From the NCBI RefSeq assembly GCF_015710575.1, contig NZ_CP065373.1, forward strand, positions 1,736,001 to 1,800,000: a stretch of 64,000 bases of DNA, written 5' to 3'. The notes under the pieces are model-generated. The model saw only the letters and a list, made by a program, of their open reading frames with translations. It was not told the origin of the DNA and searched no databases. The position numbers and the translations under genes are program-made. Below are positions 43,297-52,204 of this stretch, piece after piece. The stretch comes from Mycolicibacterium mengxianglii (GTDB lineage: Bacteria; Actinomycetota; Actinomycetes; Mycobacteriales; Mycobacteriaceae). The stretch's first letter is position 1, and every line of letters starts with the position of its first letter.

Positions 43297-45411
43297 TTAC
43301 ACCTGGACGGTCTGGAGGGGGCTGAGGTCGGTCTGCATCAGGACGACGTTGTAGTCACCCCAGATGGACATGTTCCAGTACAGGTTGTTGTAGTCCGAGC
43401 CGGAGGTGCCCTGGAGCAGGCCGGTGCCCGACCACGGATGGATCATCGGTGCGTACAGCCCGGGATATTGCAGCGAGCTGGCCAGCTGGACGGGATCTGA
43501 CCACGCGCCCTCGGGAGTGTCGGCCACCCGCATCTGGATGTTGTTGTTGCCGTCGCCGTAGAGGATCACGTACTTGTCCAGGTACTCGTTGTACTGCACA
43601 GACATCTCGCTGACGTTGCCGCCGGTTTTGGCGCCGAAGAGCCCACCGAGGGCACCGCCGAACACGTTCGGATCGTTGGCCCAGTCGACGACGAACCCGA
43701 ACAGGCCCGCCGAGCGGTTGGAGTCGCCGATGATGGGTGCGGCCACCGCGGCGTTGCCGGCCACCCAGTTGTTGCCGTCCCAGTACTCATATCTCGACAG
43801 ATCGGTCACGTCGTCTTCGGCGACGCGGGACAGGAACGCCGAGCCGGCACGACCCGCGGGTGTGCCGAATGCGTACAGGTAGCGTGTCTCGCCCTCGGCC
43901 ACCTGGTCCTCCGGTTGCAGCACGTAGGCCATCTGCTGGAAGTTCTGGTCGCCCGGCCGGTACAACGTCGAGGACCCGAACCAACTGGCGGAGCGGACGG
44001 TGGACGGCACGATGCGCCAGTCGCCGCCGCCGCTGCCGGGATAGAACTGCGTGATCGCGGAGTAGTTGGTGGTCCAGCTGCCCGGGGTGTCCCACGATCT
44101 GACCGACATGTAGTTGACGTACTGGGTGCCGTCGATCTGGATACCGGCGGTGGGGATGACGGTCACTTCGGAACCGAACAGTCCCAGCTGGCCATTCGAC
44201 CTGTCGATGAACTGGTAGGCCGGTCCGGTCGGTGCGAGGGTGAGCCCGTTCGTCAGAGCCTTGTCGTAGCTGATCAGTAGCACGTTGTTGCGCCAGTTGC
44301 CCTGCATGTTCGCGCCACTGAAGGTGTCACCGAAGGCCAGATGGACAAACCGCTCGCCGTTGATCGTGCCGCCGTCCCACATGATGCCCAGGTCGGTGCC
44401 GTAGATGTTGAAGCCCGACGTGTTCTGGGTCTGCGGGACGATGTGCAGGCCAAGGAACGGGTTGTTGTTCTGGCCCGTCACCCAGCCCACCGGTGTCGAC
44501 GGCAAGCTGCTGGGCAGGGGATCGACGACCGCCGCCGCCGCAGGGGTGGAGACCGCCGTAGATGTGGACGTCTGGCTGGTTGCAGTGTTGGTGCGCTCGG
44601 CCTCTCGTCGCACCCAGCCCAGCAACGCCAGCATGGCAGGCGACTGAGCTGGGGTCGCGGGGGTGTTATTGGCGGTGGTGCTCATCCCCAGGGCGCTCAT
44701 CAGCCGGGTCACCAGGCGCGGACGCACCGGCGCCTGCTGCACGGGAACCTCTGAGGTGACCGCTGCGCTCTGCGTGACCGCCGCGGACACCGCTTGCTTC
44801 ACCGTGGCGGTGAGCGTGGCCAGAGGGGTGGTGTCGGAGTGGGTGCTCACCGAGACCGGTACGGACAGCTTGGGTGAGACCGAGCTGTCGGTGACTTCCT
44901 TGACCGTGCCCCTGGTGGCTTTGTCCGGCGCGGCGGTTGCGGGTGTGACGGCGGCCCGTTCGGCGCGCTTGGTCCACGAGTTCTTCTTGGCGCCTGGGTG
45001 TTTGGGTGTCTCGGCGGCAGGCGCATCGTCGGAGGGCTTTTCTGGAGCCTTTTCTGGAACCTTTTTGTCGGGCTTGTCGTCGGACTTCTCGTCAGCGGGG
45101 TCGTTGTCCGGCGTCGGCGCAGCGGTGTCGTCGGCTCCGTTGTTGTCGGCTCCGGTGTCGTCACTGCCGGTCTTGGTGTCTTTGGTGGTGCTCGCCGTCT
45201 TGCTCTTGCTGCGCGTCGACGTGGTGTCGCGTTTCGATGCCGGGGCGGACCGGTCGTTCGATGACTGTGATGACTGTGACGAGGACGGGGAGTCGGCGGT
45301 ATCGGCCCACGCGATCCCGGTGCCGGATGCCAGCGCGGCGCCCACACCGAGCGCCACGGCCAACCCACCGATACGGCCGACATAGATCGCGGCGCTGCTG
45401 CTAGCACTCAT
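43297..45411 (-). CDS. Secreted DUF4185 protein, putative endo-D-arabinanase (GH183)
   Basis: A 704-residue exported protein. It begins MSASSSAAIYVGRIGGLAVALG with a signal peptide ending IAWA, then a Ser/Lys/Asp/Pro-rich linker and, in the second half, a DUF4185 domain: FNIYGTDLGIMWDGG, FVHLAFGDTFSG, and IPTAGIQIDGTQYVNYMSV. DUF4185 has been linked to glycoside hydrolase family GH183, acting on the D-arabinan of mycobacterial arabinogalactan and lipoarabinomannan. The conserved Asp residues of GTDLG and GDTF are candidate catalytic acids. Start ATG 45411 has GGAGG upstream. Paralogous to the divergent gene at 45730. Confidence 0.82.
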   Translation of the reverse strand: MSASSSAAIYVGRIGGLAVALGVGAALASGTGIAWADTADSPSSSQSSQSSNDRSAPASKRDTTSTRSKSKTASTTKDTKTGSDDTGADNNGADDTAAPTPDNDPADEKSDDKPDKKVPEKAPEKPSDDAPAAETPKHPGAKKNSWTKRAERAAVTPATAAPDKATRGTVKEVTDSSVSPKLSVPVSVSTHSDTTPLATLTATVKQAVSAAVTQSAAVTSEVPVQQAPVRPRLVTRLMSALGMSTTANNTPATPAQSPAMLALLGWVRREAERTNTATSQTSTSTAVSTPAAAAVVDPLPSSLPSTPVGWVTGQNNNPFLGLHIVPQTQNTSGFNIYGTDLGIMWDGGTINGERFVHLAFGDTFSGANMQGNWRNNVLLISYDKALTNGLTLAPTGPAYQFIDRSNGQLGLFGSEVTVIPTAGIQIDGTQYVNYMSVRSWDTPGSWTTNYSAITQFYPGSGGGDWRIVPSTVRSASWFGSSTLYRPGDQNFQQMAYVLQPEDQVAEGETRYLYAFGTPAGRAGSAFLSRVAEDDVTDLSRYEYWDGNNWVAGNAAVAAPIIGDSNRSAGLFGFVVDWANDPNVFGGALGGLFGAKTGGNVSEMSVQYNEYLDKYVILYGDGNNNIQMRVADTPEGAWSDPVQLASSLQYPGLYAPMIHPWSGTGLLQGTSGSDYNNLYWNMSIWGDYNVVLMQTDLSPLQTVQV

Positions 45412-45729
45412 CTGGACATCCTCCGGGATCGACTGGCCCCCCGACCGTGATTGCTGTAGCAAACCTACACGGTCGTCGGCGCTGCCCGTGTAACCCAGAT
45501 CGTTTCCCGCAACCATGTCCGAATCGTCACCGCGCCCACACCCGCCGTCGCCTTCGCCAGCATGTGGTCACGACACCATCACGGCTGCATATCAAGGTCG
45601 GACGAGCATGCATCGTTTGCCACATCTGTCACTACGTCACAGGGACGCTGAGCATCGGGGCCGGCGTCGTTCCCAAAGAAAACAGCACAGGTCGGCCGAA
45701 GGCCCGTGCTCCACGCCCCGGAAGGTGGC
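45412..45729. promoter_or_regulatory. Divergent promoter region of two DUF4185 genes
   Basis: 318 bp without a gene. An inverted repeat CGACCGTG (45442-45449) / CACGGTCG (45468-45475) with an 18-nt spacer lies near the left gene start and may be an operator or leader hairpin. Both paralogues may be coregulated from here. Confidence 0.45.
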
Positions 45730-47046
45730 ATGCCGGTGTTCACGCGCCTCGCCTCGCTGGCCGCCGCGTCGTCTGTGGTGGCCGCGTCGGTGGTGCCGAT
45801 GGTCGTTCCGGCCCGTGCCGCGGCAGACCCGTGCTCGGTGCCGACAACAAGCGCGTCCGCACGCGGGATGGCCCCGTCCGCACTGCCGAAGCTACCGATC
45901 CTGCACCTGCCCATCGGCCGCAAACCCGGCGCTGTGGCCAATCCGAACAACCTCACTCCCGAGCAGGCCGACACCGCGGTGGCGCCCAACACCGCTGCCC
46001 GCGCCGCCGCTGCACCGGCCGTGAGCGCCGCGACCCGGGTCGAGTTCGTGACCGGCCCGGAGACGGACTCCTACCGTCGCTTCGGGATCTCGGGCACCGA
46101 CCTGGGCATCATGTGGGACAACGGATCGACGACGAAACCGCAGGTGCTGATGGCGTTCGGCGACACCTTCGGTGATTGCGGTGTGCAGGACCAGGAATGG
46201 CGGAAGAACGTCCTGTACCGCAGTTCGGATCGAAACCTGGCCGACGGCATGCGGATTCCCGACCCGCGCCCCGGCGACATCACCGCCGGTTCTCCGGTTT
46301 CCAAGCAACGCCCGAACTTCTCCCGGCAGGTCGTCGCCAGCCTGGGGCTGGCTGCCGCCGAGGTGACAGTCATCCCGACTGCGGGCATCTCGGTAGGTAA
46401 CCGGCAATACGTGAACTTCATGTCAGTCAGCCAGTGGGGTAACCCGGGGCAATGGTCGACGAACTTCTCGGCCGTCGCGGTCTCCGACGACAACGGTGAG
46501 AACTGGACGGTGCCGCAGACCAGCATCCGGCCCAGCTGGTTCAACACAGTGCCCGGCGTCCCATTCGTCTGGGGCTACCAGAACTTTCAAATGGCGGCCT
46601 ACCTGCGCGCCGACGGGTACGTCTACAACTACGGCACCGGGGCGGGCCGCGGCGGAATGCCTTTCCTGGCAAGGGTTCCCGAGAATTCCGTCGCTGACAA
46701 CTCGGCCTACGAGTACTACACCCCGTTCGGCTGGATCCGCAACACCCCGTATCTCGCCTTACAAGTGGTGTGGGCGCCGGGCAGCGAGATGTCAGTGGCG
46801 TGGAACGAGCACTTGAAGAAGTTCATCATGCTCTACACCAACACCCTCAACAACGTCGTGATGCGGACCGCCGACAAGCCCGAGGGGCCGTGGAGTCAAG
46901 CCAAGACGATCGTCGGCACCACCCAGGTGCCGGGCGGCATCTACGCCCCGTTCATCCACCCGTGGTCCGCGGGCTCAGATCTGTACTTCACGCTCTCGCT
47001 GTGGTCGACCTACAGCGTGATGCTGATGCGGACGTCGCTGGATTAG
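45730..47046 (+). CDS. Secreted DUF4185 protein, putative endo-D-arabinanase (GH183), shorter paralogue
   Basis: A 438-residue exported protein: signal peptide MPVFTRLASLAAASSV to PARAAA, a short linker, then a DUF4185 domain containing RFGISGTDLGIMWDNG, VLMAFGDTFGDCG, VIPTAGISVGNRQYVNFMS, WSTNFSAVAVSDDNG and PFIHPWS. It is paralogous to the protein at 43297 but lacks its long linker. ATG 45730 is chosen because a credible signal peptide begins there. By family it may cleave arabinan in the cell wall, as remodelling or as degradation of other mycobacteria. The stop overlaps the convergent cysteine-repeat gene. Confidence 0.82.
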   Translation: MPVFTRLASLAAASSVVAASVVPMVVPARAAADPCSVPTTSASARGMAPSALPKLPILHLPIGRKPGAVANPNNLTPEQADTAVAPNTAARAAAAPAVSAATRVEFVTGPETDSYRRFGISGTDLGIMWDNGSTTKPQVLMAFGDTFGDCGVQDQEWRKNVLYRSSDRNLADGMRIPDPRPGDITAGSPVSKQRPNFSRQVVASLGLAAAEVTVIPTAGISVGNRQYVNFMSVSQWGNPGQWSTNFSAVAVSDDNGENWTVPQTSIRPSWFNTVPGVPFVWGYQNFQMAAYLRADGYVYNYGTGAGRGGMPFLARVPENSVADNSAYEYYTPFGWIRNTPYLALQVVWAPGSEMSVAWNEHLKKFIMLYTNTLNNVVMRTADKPEGPWSQAKTIVGTTQVPGGIYAPFIHPWSAGSDLYFTLSLWSTYSVMLMRTSLD

Positions 47047-47492
47047 GCAGCGTGGACGTTGCTCTTGCCCACCGCGAAACGCAGACCCGAGCAGTTGTAG
47101 CAGCCGACGCACCCGATGCACTCGGTGCACTTCAAACAGCCGGCGCACGCGATGCAGCGTTTGCAGAGCGCGCATCCGGCACACGCGATGCACGCCGCTA
47201 CCGCCACCGAGAGCACGGTGAGCACGCTGCCCGCCACCGCGACGCTGGCAGCTGTGCCGACAGAGCCGGCGACCGCGACGCCGGCGGCGGTGCCGGCCGA
47301 ACCCGCTACTCCCGCGCTGACGACGGTGGCCGTGGAGCCGGCCACCGCGGTGCTGACGGAGGTGGCGGCCGATCCCGCAACGGCGGAACTGGCGACCGTG
47401 GCCGCGGAGCCGGCCACAGCGCTGCTGCTGTCGGTCGCGGTGGAACCGGCTACGGCGTCATCGGAATTCGGGGAGGTGACCACGGCGTTCAT
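47043..47492 (-). CDS. Cysteine-every-third-residue repeat protein
   Basis: A 149-residue protein of no family with known function. Residues 13-96 are seven exact-length 12-residue repeats of the form AVAGSxxTxxSx. Residues 101-134 have 12 cysteines with perfect spacing of three (C101, 104, 107 ... 134), with intervening pairs IA, AG, AL, KR, IA, AG, LK, TE, IG, VG, YN. A non-repetitive cap GLRFAVGKSNVHAA ends it. No signal peptide is obvious. It lies 12 bp after an SDR gene, itself behind a TetR gene, so is part of that operon. Possible metal binding or a beta-solenoid; both are inference. Confidence 0.72.
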   Translation of the reverse strand: MNAVVTSPNSDDAVAGSTATDSSSAVAGSAATVASSAVAGSAATSVSTAVAGSTATVVSAGVAGSAGTAAGVAVAGSVGTAASVAVAGSVLTVLSVAVAACIACAGCALCKRCIACAGCLKCTECIGCVGCYNCSGLRFAVGKSNVHAA

Positions 47493-47504
47493 TCTGCGCC
47501 CGGA

Positions 47505-48245
47505 TCAGCCTGCTGTCTTGCCGTTGTCGACGATGTAGACCGCGCCATGCACTGCCGCTGCGTCATCGCTGGCCAGGTAGGCGACGGTCTTGGCGACATC
47601 CGCGGCGTCCATCAGCCCACGCGGTGAGGCGATCCGCATGATGAGATTCCAGTCGGCGTTCTCCGGAGCGGCGAATTCGGTGGCCTGCGGGGTCACCATG
47701 CCGCCCGGGCAGACCGCGTTGACACGCACCCGGTCGGCGGTGAACTCGATGGCCAGCGCGCGTGTCAGACCGACCAGGCCATGCTTTGCCGCGCAGTAGC
47801 CGGCCGAGTACACCTCGCCTTCGACGCCGGCGATCGACGAGACGTTGACGATATTGCCGCCGGACTCCAGCAGATGGGGAAGTGCTGCGCGGGTGAGGAA
47901 GAACGGTCCGTTGAGGTTGACCGCCAGGTCATACGCCCAGTCCTCGTCGGTGACGTCGCGGGTGTGGCGCATGGTGTGGAAGCCGGCGACGTTGATCAAG
48001 GCGTCGAGCCGGCCGAACGTCTCGACGCAGCGTGTGACCGCGTGTTCGCAGGCCTCGGACGAGATGATGTCGACGGATTCGTACACCCCTCCGGGCACCT
48101 CCGCGAAAACCGCTTCCATGCGTTCGGCATCGCGGGAGATACCGAACACCGAAGCCCCGCGCGCGGCGAACAATTGGGCCACTGCTGCGCCGAGTCCGGA
48201 GGAGGCACCGGTTACCAGGGCGACTTTGCCTGTGAGGTCAGTCAT
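47505..48245 (-). CDS. Short-chain dehydrogenase/reductase
   Basis: A 246-residue SDR: cofactor loop VTGASSGLGAAVAQL, INVAGFHTMR (NNAG variant), VSSIAG, catalytic YCAAK and the end AVHGAVYIVDNG. It is the middle gene of a TetR-SDR-cysteine-repeat operon (26 bp after tetR, 12 bp before the Cys-repeat gene). Substrate unknown; a second SDR is divergent from tetR. Confidence 0.9.
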   Translation of the reverse strand: MTDLTGKVALVTGASSGLGAAVAQLFAARGASVFGISRDAERMEAVFAEVPGGVYESVDIISSEACEHAVTRCVETFGRLDALINVAGFHTMRHTRDVTDEDWAYDLAVNLNGPFFLTRAALPHLLESGGNIVNVSSIAGVEGEVYSAGYCAAKHGLVGLTRALAIEFTADRVRVNAVCPGGMVTPQATEFAAPENADWNLIMRIASPRGLMDAADVAKTVAYLASDDAAAVHGAVYIVDNGKTAG

Positions 48246-48271
48246 GCTCAGACCTTCTCACACGGCCGGCG

Positions 48272-48829
48272 TTACGCCTCGTCGCGTCGGCGTAACCCGT
48301 CGAGCACGACACCGAGCAGGTGGCCCGCGCGCTCATCCCACTCGGAGTCCTCGAGGCGGGTCAGGTACCCGATCAGCAGGATCACGTCCCGGGCATCGAT
48401 ATCGGGGCGAATGACGGCTGCTGCCTTACCCGCATCAAGAAAAAGTGTCACGGCGTCGCCGATCGGCCCGAGGCTGTGTGCCGAAAGATCTTGCCACACA
48501 GCGATTTCGACAGCGGCGAACACCCCGCGTTTGACGCGGGCGTATTCGGCCACCCGATCGAACCACCGGGCCAGTGCGTCCAGCGGGTCGTGCGTCGACA
48601 GCAGTTCCGGTGCGGCTGCCACCAATTCGTCGACGTCATGGCGGTACACCTCGGCCAGCAGATGTTCGCGGGTGGGGAAGTGCCGGTAAAGCGTCGCCTG
48701 ACCGACCCCGGCGAGCTTGGCGATCGCGTTGAGTCGCAGGTCGTCGGAGTTCAGGATCACGGTGCGGGCGGCATCGAGGATGCGGTCCCGGTTCGCGGTC
48801 GCGTCGGAACGGCGTCGCGGTGTGGTCAT
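48272..48829 (-). CDS. TetR family transcriptional repressor
   Basis: A 185-residue regulator. The N-terminal TetR helix-turn-helix is RILDAARTVI..LRLNAIAKLAGVGQATLYRHFPTREHL; the C-terminal ligand domain includes LIGYLTRLEDSEWDERAGHLLG. ATG 48829 is chosen because the upstream in-frame extension is shadow. It faces two palindromic operators and a divergent SDR gene, so it likely represses both itself with its operon and the divergent SDR. Confidence 0.92.
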   Translation of the reverse strand: MTTPRRRSDATANRDRILDAARTVILNSDDLRLNAIAKLAGVGQATLYRHFPTREHLLAEVYRHDVDELVAAAPELLSTHDPLDALARWFDRVAEYARVKRGVFAAVEIAVWQDLSAHSLGPIGDAVTLFLDAGKAAAVIRPDIDARDVILLIGYLTRLEDSEWDERAGHLLGVVLDGLRRRDEA

Positions 48830-48849
48830 GGGGCTCCCGATCGCTAAGC

Positions 48850-48893
48850 GGACAGATGTCCGGTACTGTCCAGACGGAAACGGACAAATGTCC
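48850..48893. promoter_or_regulatory. Paired TetR operators
   Basis: GGACAGATGTCC (48850-48861) and GGACAAATGTCC (48882-48893) are two GGACA-N2-TGTCC palindromes 32 bp apart in the 87-bp gap between tetR and the divergent SDR gene. Spacing near three helical turns puts both on one DNA face. They are the likely binding sites of the adjacent TetR. Confidence 0.85.
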
Positions 48894-48916
48894 ACTTTAT
48901 CCCAGGGGATGGTCAT

Positions 48917-49675
48917 GTGACGAACATCGAAATTCACCCAAAGGTCGATCCGAAAGTGGTCGTGATCACCGGCGCGGGTACCGGCATCGGCGCCGCCACC
49001 GCGGAACTCCTTGCCGCACAAGGCCACAGCGTCGTGCTCGCAGCCCGGCGCCGGGCGCGACTCGACGAGGTGGCCCAGACCATCCGCGCAGGCGGGGGAA
49101 CGGTGGCGACCCACGTTGCCGACGTCGCCCAATACGACGACGTACAGCGGCTCGTGGACGCGACGGTGGACCAGTTCGGTCGCCTCGACGTGCTGGTCAG
49201 CAACGCCGGGGTGGCCAAGATAGGGCCGCTGGCCGACGGTGATCTGCGCGGCTGGTCGGAAATGATCGACGTCAACCTGCGTGGCGTGCTGCATGGCATC
49301 GCCGCGGCCATGCCCGTCTTCCGGCGGCAGGGAGCGGGCCACTTCGTCACCACACTGTCGACCTCGGGCATCAAGATCGTTCCCAACCAGGGTGTCTACG
49401 CCGCGACCAAGAACGCGGTTCGAACACTGCTGGAAGCTCTCCGGCAGGAGAACACCGACGGCGTCGTGCGCACCACGGGGATTTCGCCCGGAATGGTCAG
49501 TACCGAGCTCACCGACTCCATGGACAACCCCGAGCTTCGTGCACAGACTCGCGCGACCATGGCGGATTTCGGAATCCCGCCTGCTGCGGTGGCGCGCGCT
49601 GTCGCATTTGCGATCAGTCAACCGCCCGACGTCGAAATCGGCGACATCACGATCCGGCCCACGCTCCAGGGCTAG
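48917..49675 (+). CDS. Short-chain dehydrogenase/reductase, TetR-divergent
   Basis: A 252-residue classical SDR: VITGAGTGIGAATAEL cofactor motif, VSNAGVAKIG, TTLSTSG with the Ser, YAATK, and SPGMVSTELTDSM. GTG 48917 starts it, and the operators lie immediately upstream. The 3' end overlaps the convergent peptide-transporter ATPase gene by 29 bp. Probably induced when TetR binds its ligand. Confidence 0.9.
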   Translation: MTNIEIHPKVDPKVVVITGAGTGIGAATAELLAAQGHSVVLAARRRARLDEVAQTIRAGGGTVATHVADVAQYDDVQRLVDATVDQFGRLDVLVSNAGVAKIGPLADGDLRGWSEMIDVNLRGVLHGIAAAMPVFRRQGAGHFVTTLSTSGIKIVPNQGVYAATKNAVRTLLEALRQENTDGVVRTTGISPGMVSTELTDSMDNPELRAQTRATMADFGIPPAAVARAVAFAISQPPDVEIGDITIRPTLQG

Positions 49676-51314
49676 CGGCCGGGTCTGGGGCCGGAAGTTG
49701 AGCGGAGGCCCTCGGCCGAGCCGGCGGCACCGCCTTGAGCAGGGCGCGCGTGTAGTCGTCCTCGGGCGCGGCGAAAAGCTCAGTGGCGGGCCGGTATTCA
49801 ACCGTGACCCCGTTTCGCAGCACCAGCACCTGGTGACACATTCGCTGCACCACCGCCAGGTCGTGCGCGATGAACAGATACGTCAGCCCCAGCTCGGACT
49901 GCAGCCGCGCCAGCAGGTCCAGCACCCGCGCCTGGACCGAGACGTCCAGCGATGCGGTGGACTCGTCCAGGATCAACAGCTCCGGTTCGGTCGCCAACGC
50001 TCGGGCAATACTGACCCGCTGGCGTTGCCCTCCCGACAACTCGTGGGGGTACCGGGTGGCGAAGTCCTCTGGCAGGCCGACGAGTTCGAGAAGCTCGGCC
50101 ACCCGCTTCGCACGGGACTGCTTGTCACTGGCGAGCTTGTGCACCAGCAGCGGTTCGGCGATCGCGCTGCCCACCCGAAGCCGCGGATTGAGCGACGAGA
50201 AAGGGTCTTGGAAGACCAGGCTTATCTTGCGCCGCAACACTTTCCCGCTGGAACCGGAGGCGCCGAAGATGTCAACGCCGTCCAGCGTGGCGGTGCCGCT
50301 GTCGGGGGCGATCTGACCGGTGAGCGCCGCGGCCACCGTGGACTTACCGGAACCGGACTCGCCAACGAGGCCGAGCGTGGAGCCGCGTGGGATGTCGAAG
50401 GAAATATGTTGCACCGCATGCACGGTCGACTTACCCGTGGGCGTCTGTATCGGGAACTGCACGTCCAGGTCGTCGACGCGCAGCAAGACGGGGGCATCGG
50501 GATCCGCCGGAGGCGGGCCTTCTCCGCCGATCATCGGCCGCGCAGTCAGCAATTCCCTGGTGTACTCACTGCGGGGACGGTCGAATACATCGAGCACCGG
50601 CGCCTGCTCGACGGCGGTGCCGTCCCTCAGGACGGTGACGTCGTCCGCAACCTGGCCGATGACGCCCAGATCGTGGCTGATCCATACGACGGCGGTGCCG
50701 AAGTCGCGCTGCAAGGCGCGAACCAGCTCGATGATCTGTGCCTGGGTGGTGACGTCGAGCGCGGTGGTCGGCTCGTCGGCGATCAGCAACTCCGGATCGC
50801 AGGCCAGCGCGATGGCGATCATCACCCGCTGCCGTTGCCCGCCGGAGAGCTGGTGGGGATAGGAGTTCAGGCGACGTTGCGGATCCGGCAGGCCGACTGC
50901 CTCCAACAGTTCCAGAGCCCGCTCCTTGGCGGCCCGCCGGGTCTGGTTACGGTGTGCCTCAAGAGATTCGGTGATCTGACGTTCGAGAGTGAGCAGCGGG
51001 TTGAGTGAGGTGCCGGGATCCTGGAACACGAACCCGATGCGGGCGCCGTGCACGTGGCGCAGAACGCGCGAGGACGCTCCCACCAGCTGTATCTCCGCCG
51101 GGTCACCGGCCAGTAGGCTCGACCCGTCCACCACCGCTCCGGGGGTGTCCAGCAGGCCGGTCGCTGCCAGGACCGTCATCGATTTTCCGGACCCGGATTC
51201 CCCGACCAGCCCCAACGTCTGCTCGCGGTGCACCTCGAAGGAGATACCGCGCACGATCTCGCGTCTGCCGACCCCGACTCGCAGGTCCGCCACGCTCAAC
51301 ACGGGTGCGCTCAT
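49647..51314 (-). CDS. Peptide ABC transporter, fused double ATP-binding protein (DppD/OppD-OppF type)
   Basis: A 555-residue protein with two complete ABC ATPase domains. Each has Walker A ([18 protein letters not shown]), signature LSGGQRQRV and Walker B ([26 protein letters not shown]), plus C-terminal oligopeptide-specific segments. It powers both permeases of the downstream-coded transporter. Its ATG overlaps the DppC-type stop (ATGA). Final gene of an A-B-C-D operon in the same order as M. tuberculosis Dpp. Confidence 0.93.
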   Translation of the reverse strand: MSAPVLSVADLRVGVGRREIVRGISFEVHREQTLGLVGESGSGKSMTVLAATGLLDTPGAVVDGSSLLAGDPAEIQLVGASSRVLRHVHGARIGFVFQDPGTSLNPLLTLERQITESLEAHRNQTRRAAKERALELLEAVGLPDPQRRLNSYPHQLSGGQRQRVMIAIALACDPELLIADEPTTALDVTTQAQIIELVRALQRDFGTAVVWISHDLGVIGQVADDVTVLRDGTAVEQAPVLDVFDRPRSEYTRELLTARPMIGGEGPPPADPDAPVLLRVDDLDVQFPIQTPTGKSTVHAVQHISFDIPRGSTLGLVGESGSGKSTVAAALTGQIAPDSGTATLDGVDIFGASGSSGKVLRRKISLVFQDPFSSLNPRLRVGSAIAEPLLVHKLASDKQSRAKRVAELLELVGLPEDFATRYPHELSGGQRQRVSIARALATEPELLILDESTASLDVSVQARVLDLLARLQSELGLTYLFIAHDLAVVQRMCHQVLVLRNGVTVEYRPATELFAAPEDDYTRALLKAVPPARPRASAQLPAPDPAASPGAWAGS

Positions 51315-52204
51315 CGTTGCCTTCTCGCCTCGATCATGGTCCGCTGCTTGGGATCGAGTACGTCGCGCAGACCGTCGCCGAACAGGTTGAAGGCCAGCAC
51401 CGTCACGAAAATCGCCAGACCGGGGAACACGGCCATCCACCAGGCCAGGGTCACGAAACCCTGCGAGTCGAAGATCATCCGGCCCAGCGAGGGCTGTGGA
51501 GGTTGGATTCCCAGCCCCAGGAACGACAGCGCGGCCTCGGAGAGAATCGCAAAGGCCAGCGACAGCGACGTCTGCACGATCAGCGGCCCCGCGATATTGG
51601 GCAGGATGTGCCTGCGCAGGATGTAGCCGTGACCGGTACCCATCGTCCGGGACACCGCCACATAGGGTTCGACGCGCACGCTCAGCGTGCTGGCCCGGGC
51701 CACCCGGGCGAAGATCGGCGTATAGACGATGCCGATGGCCAGGATGGTGGTGGTGATGCCGGGCCCCAGGATGGCCACCACCGCCAGTGCCAGCAGCAGC
51801 ACCGGGAACGCGAACATCACATCGACCACGCGCATGAAGATGGTGTCTATCCAGCCGCCCCAGTAACCGGCGACCAGACCGACCGTGACCCCGACGATCG
51901 CCGCGAACGCCACGCTGATCACCGCCACCTGCAGCGAGGCCTGGATGGCCACCAGCACGCGTGAGAGCACATCGCGACCCAGCTCGTCGGTGCCGAACCA
52001 ATGTGCGGCGCTGGGAGATTGGAGGGCATTGGGAACGTCGATGTCGTTGACGCCGTAGGGCGCGATCCAGGTGGCGGTGACGGCGACAATGGCGATGAGC
52101 AGCAGGAGCCCGCCGCTGATCACGGTCACCGGGTTGGACAGCAGCAACCGCCAGGACGACATCCGGGTGTCCGTGTCAGTGTCGGTCTCGATCGGGCTAC
52201 TCAT
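51311..52204 (-). CDS. Peptide ABC transporter permease (DppC/OppC type)
   Basis: A 297-residue inner-membrane permease with about six helices and the EAA loop ARVARASTLSVRVEPYVAVSRTMGTG...ILRRHILPNIAGPLIV. The FGTDELGRDVLSRV segment is typical of DppC. ATG 52204 overlaps the preceding gene. It forms the channel with the DppB-type protein. Confidence 0.92.
   Translation of the reverse strand: MSSPIETDTDTDTRMSSWRLLLSNPVTVISGGLLLLIAIVAVTATWIAPYGVNDIDVPNALQSPSAAHWFGTDELGRDVLSRVLVAIQASLQVAVISVAFAAIVGVTVGLVAGYWGGWIDTIFMRVVDVMFAFPVLLLALAVVAILGPGITTTILAIGIVYTPIFARVARASTLSVRVEPYVAVSRTMGTGHGYILRRHILPNIAGPLIVQTSLSLAFAILSEAALSFLGLGIQPPQPSLGRMIFDSQGFVTLAWWMAVFPGLAIFVTVLAFNLFGDGLRDVLDPKQRTMIEARRQR

Noticed and set aside
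43442..43475. Possible CRISPR or direct-repeat signal in repeated bases
   Set aside because: No regularly spaced repeats with unique spacers were found here or elsewhere in the window.
47116..47538. Plus-strand open frame with EPATA repeats opposite the cysteine-repeat gene
   Set aside because: It is the complement of the repeat DNA, overlaps the end of the SDR gene, has no operon context, and the exact Cys spacing in the minus frame is better explained as coding.
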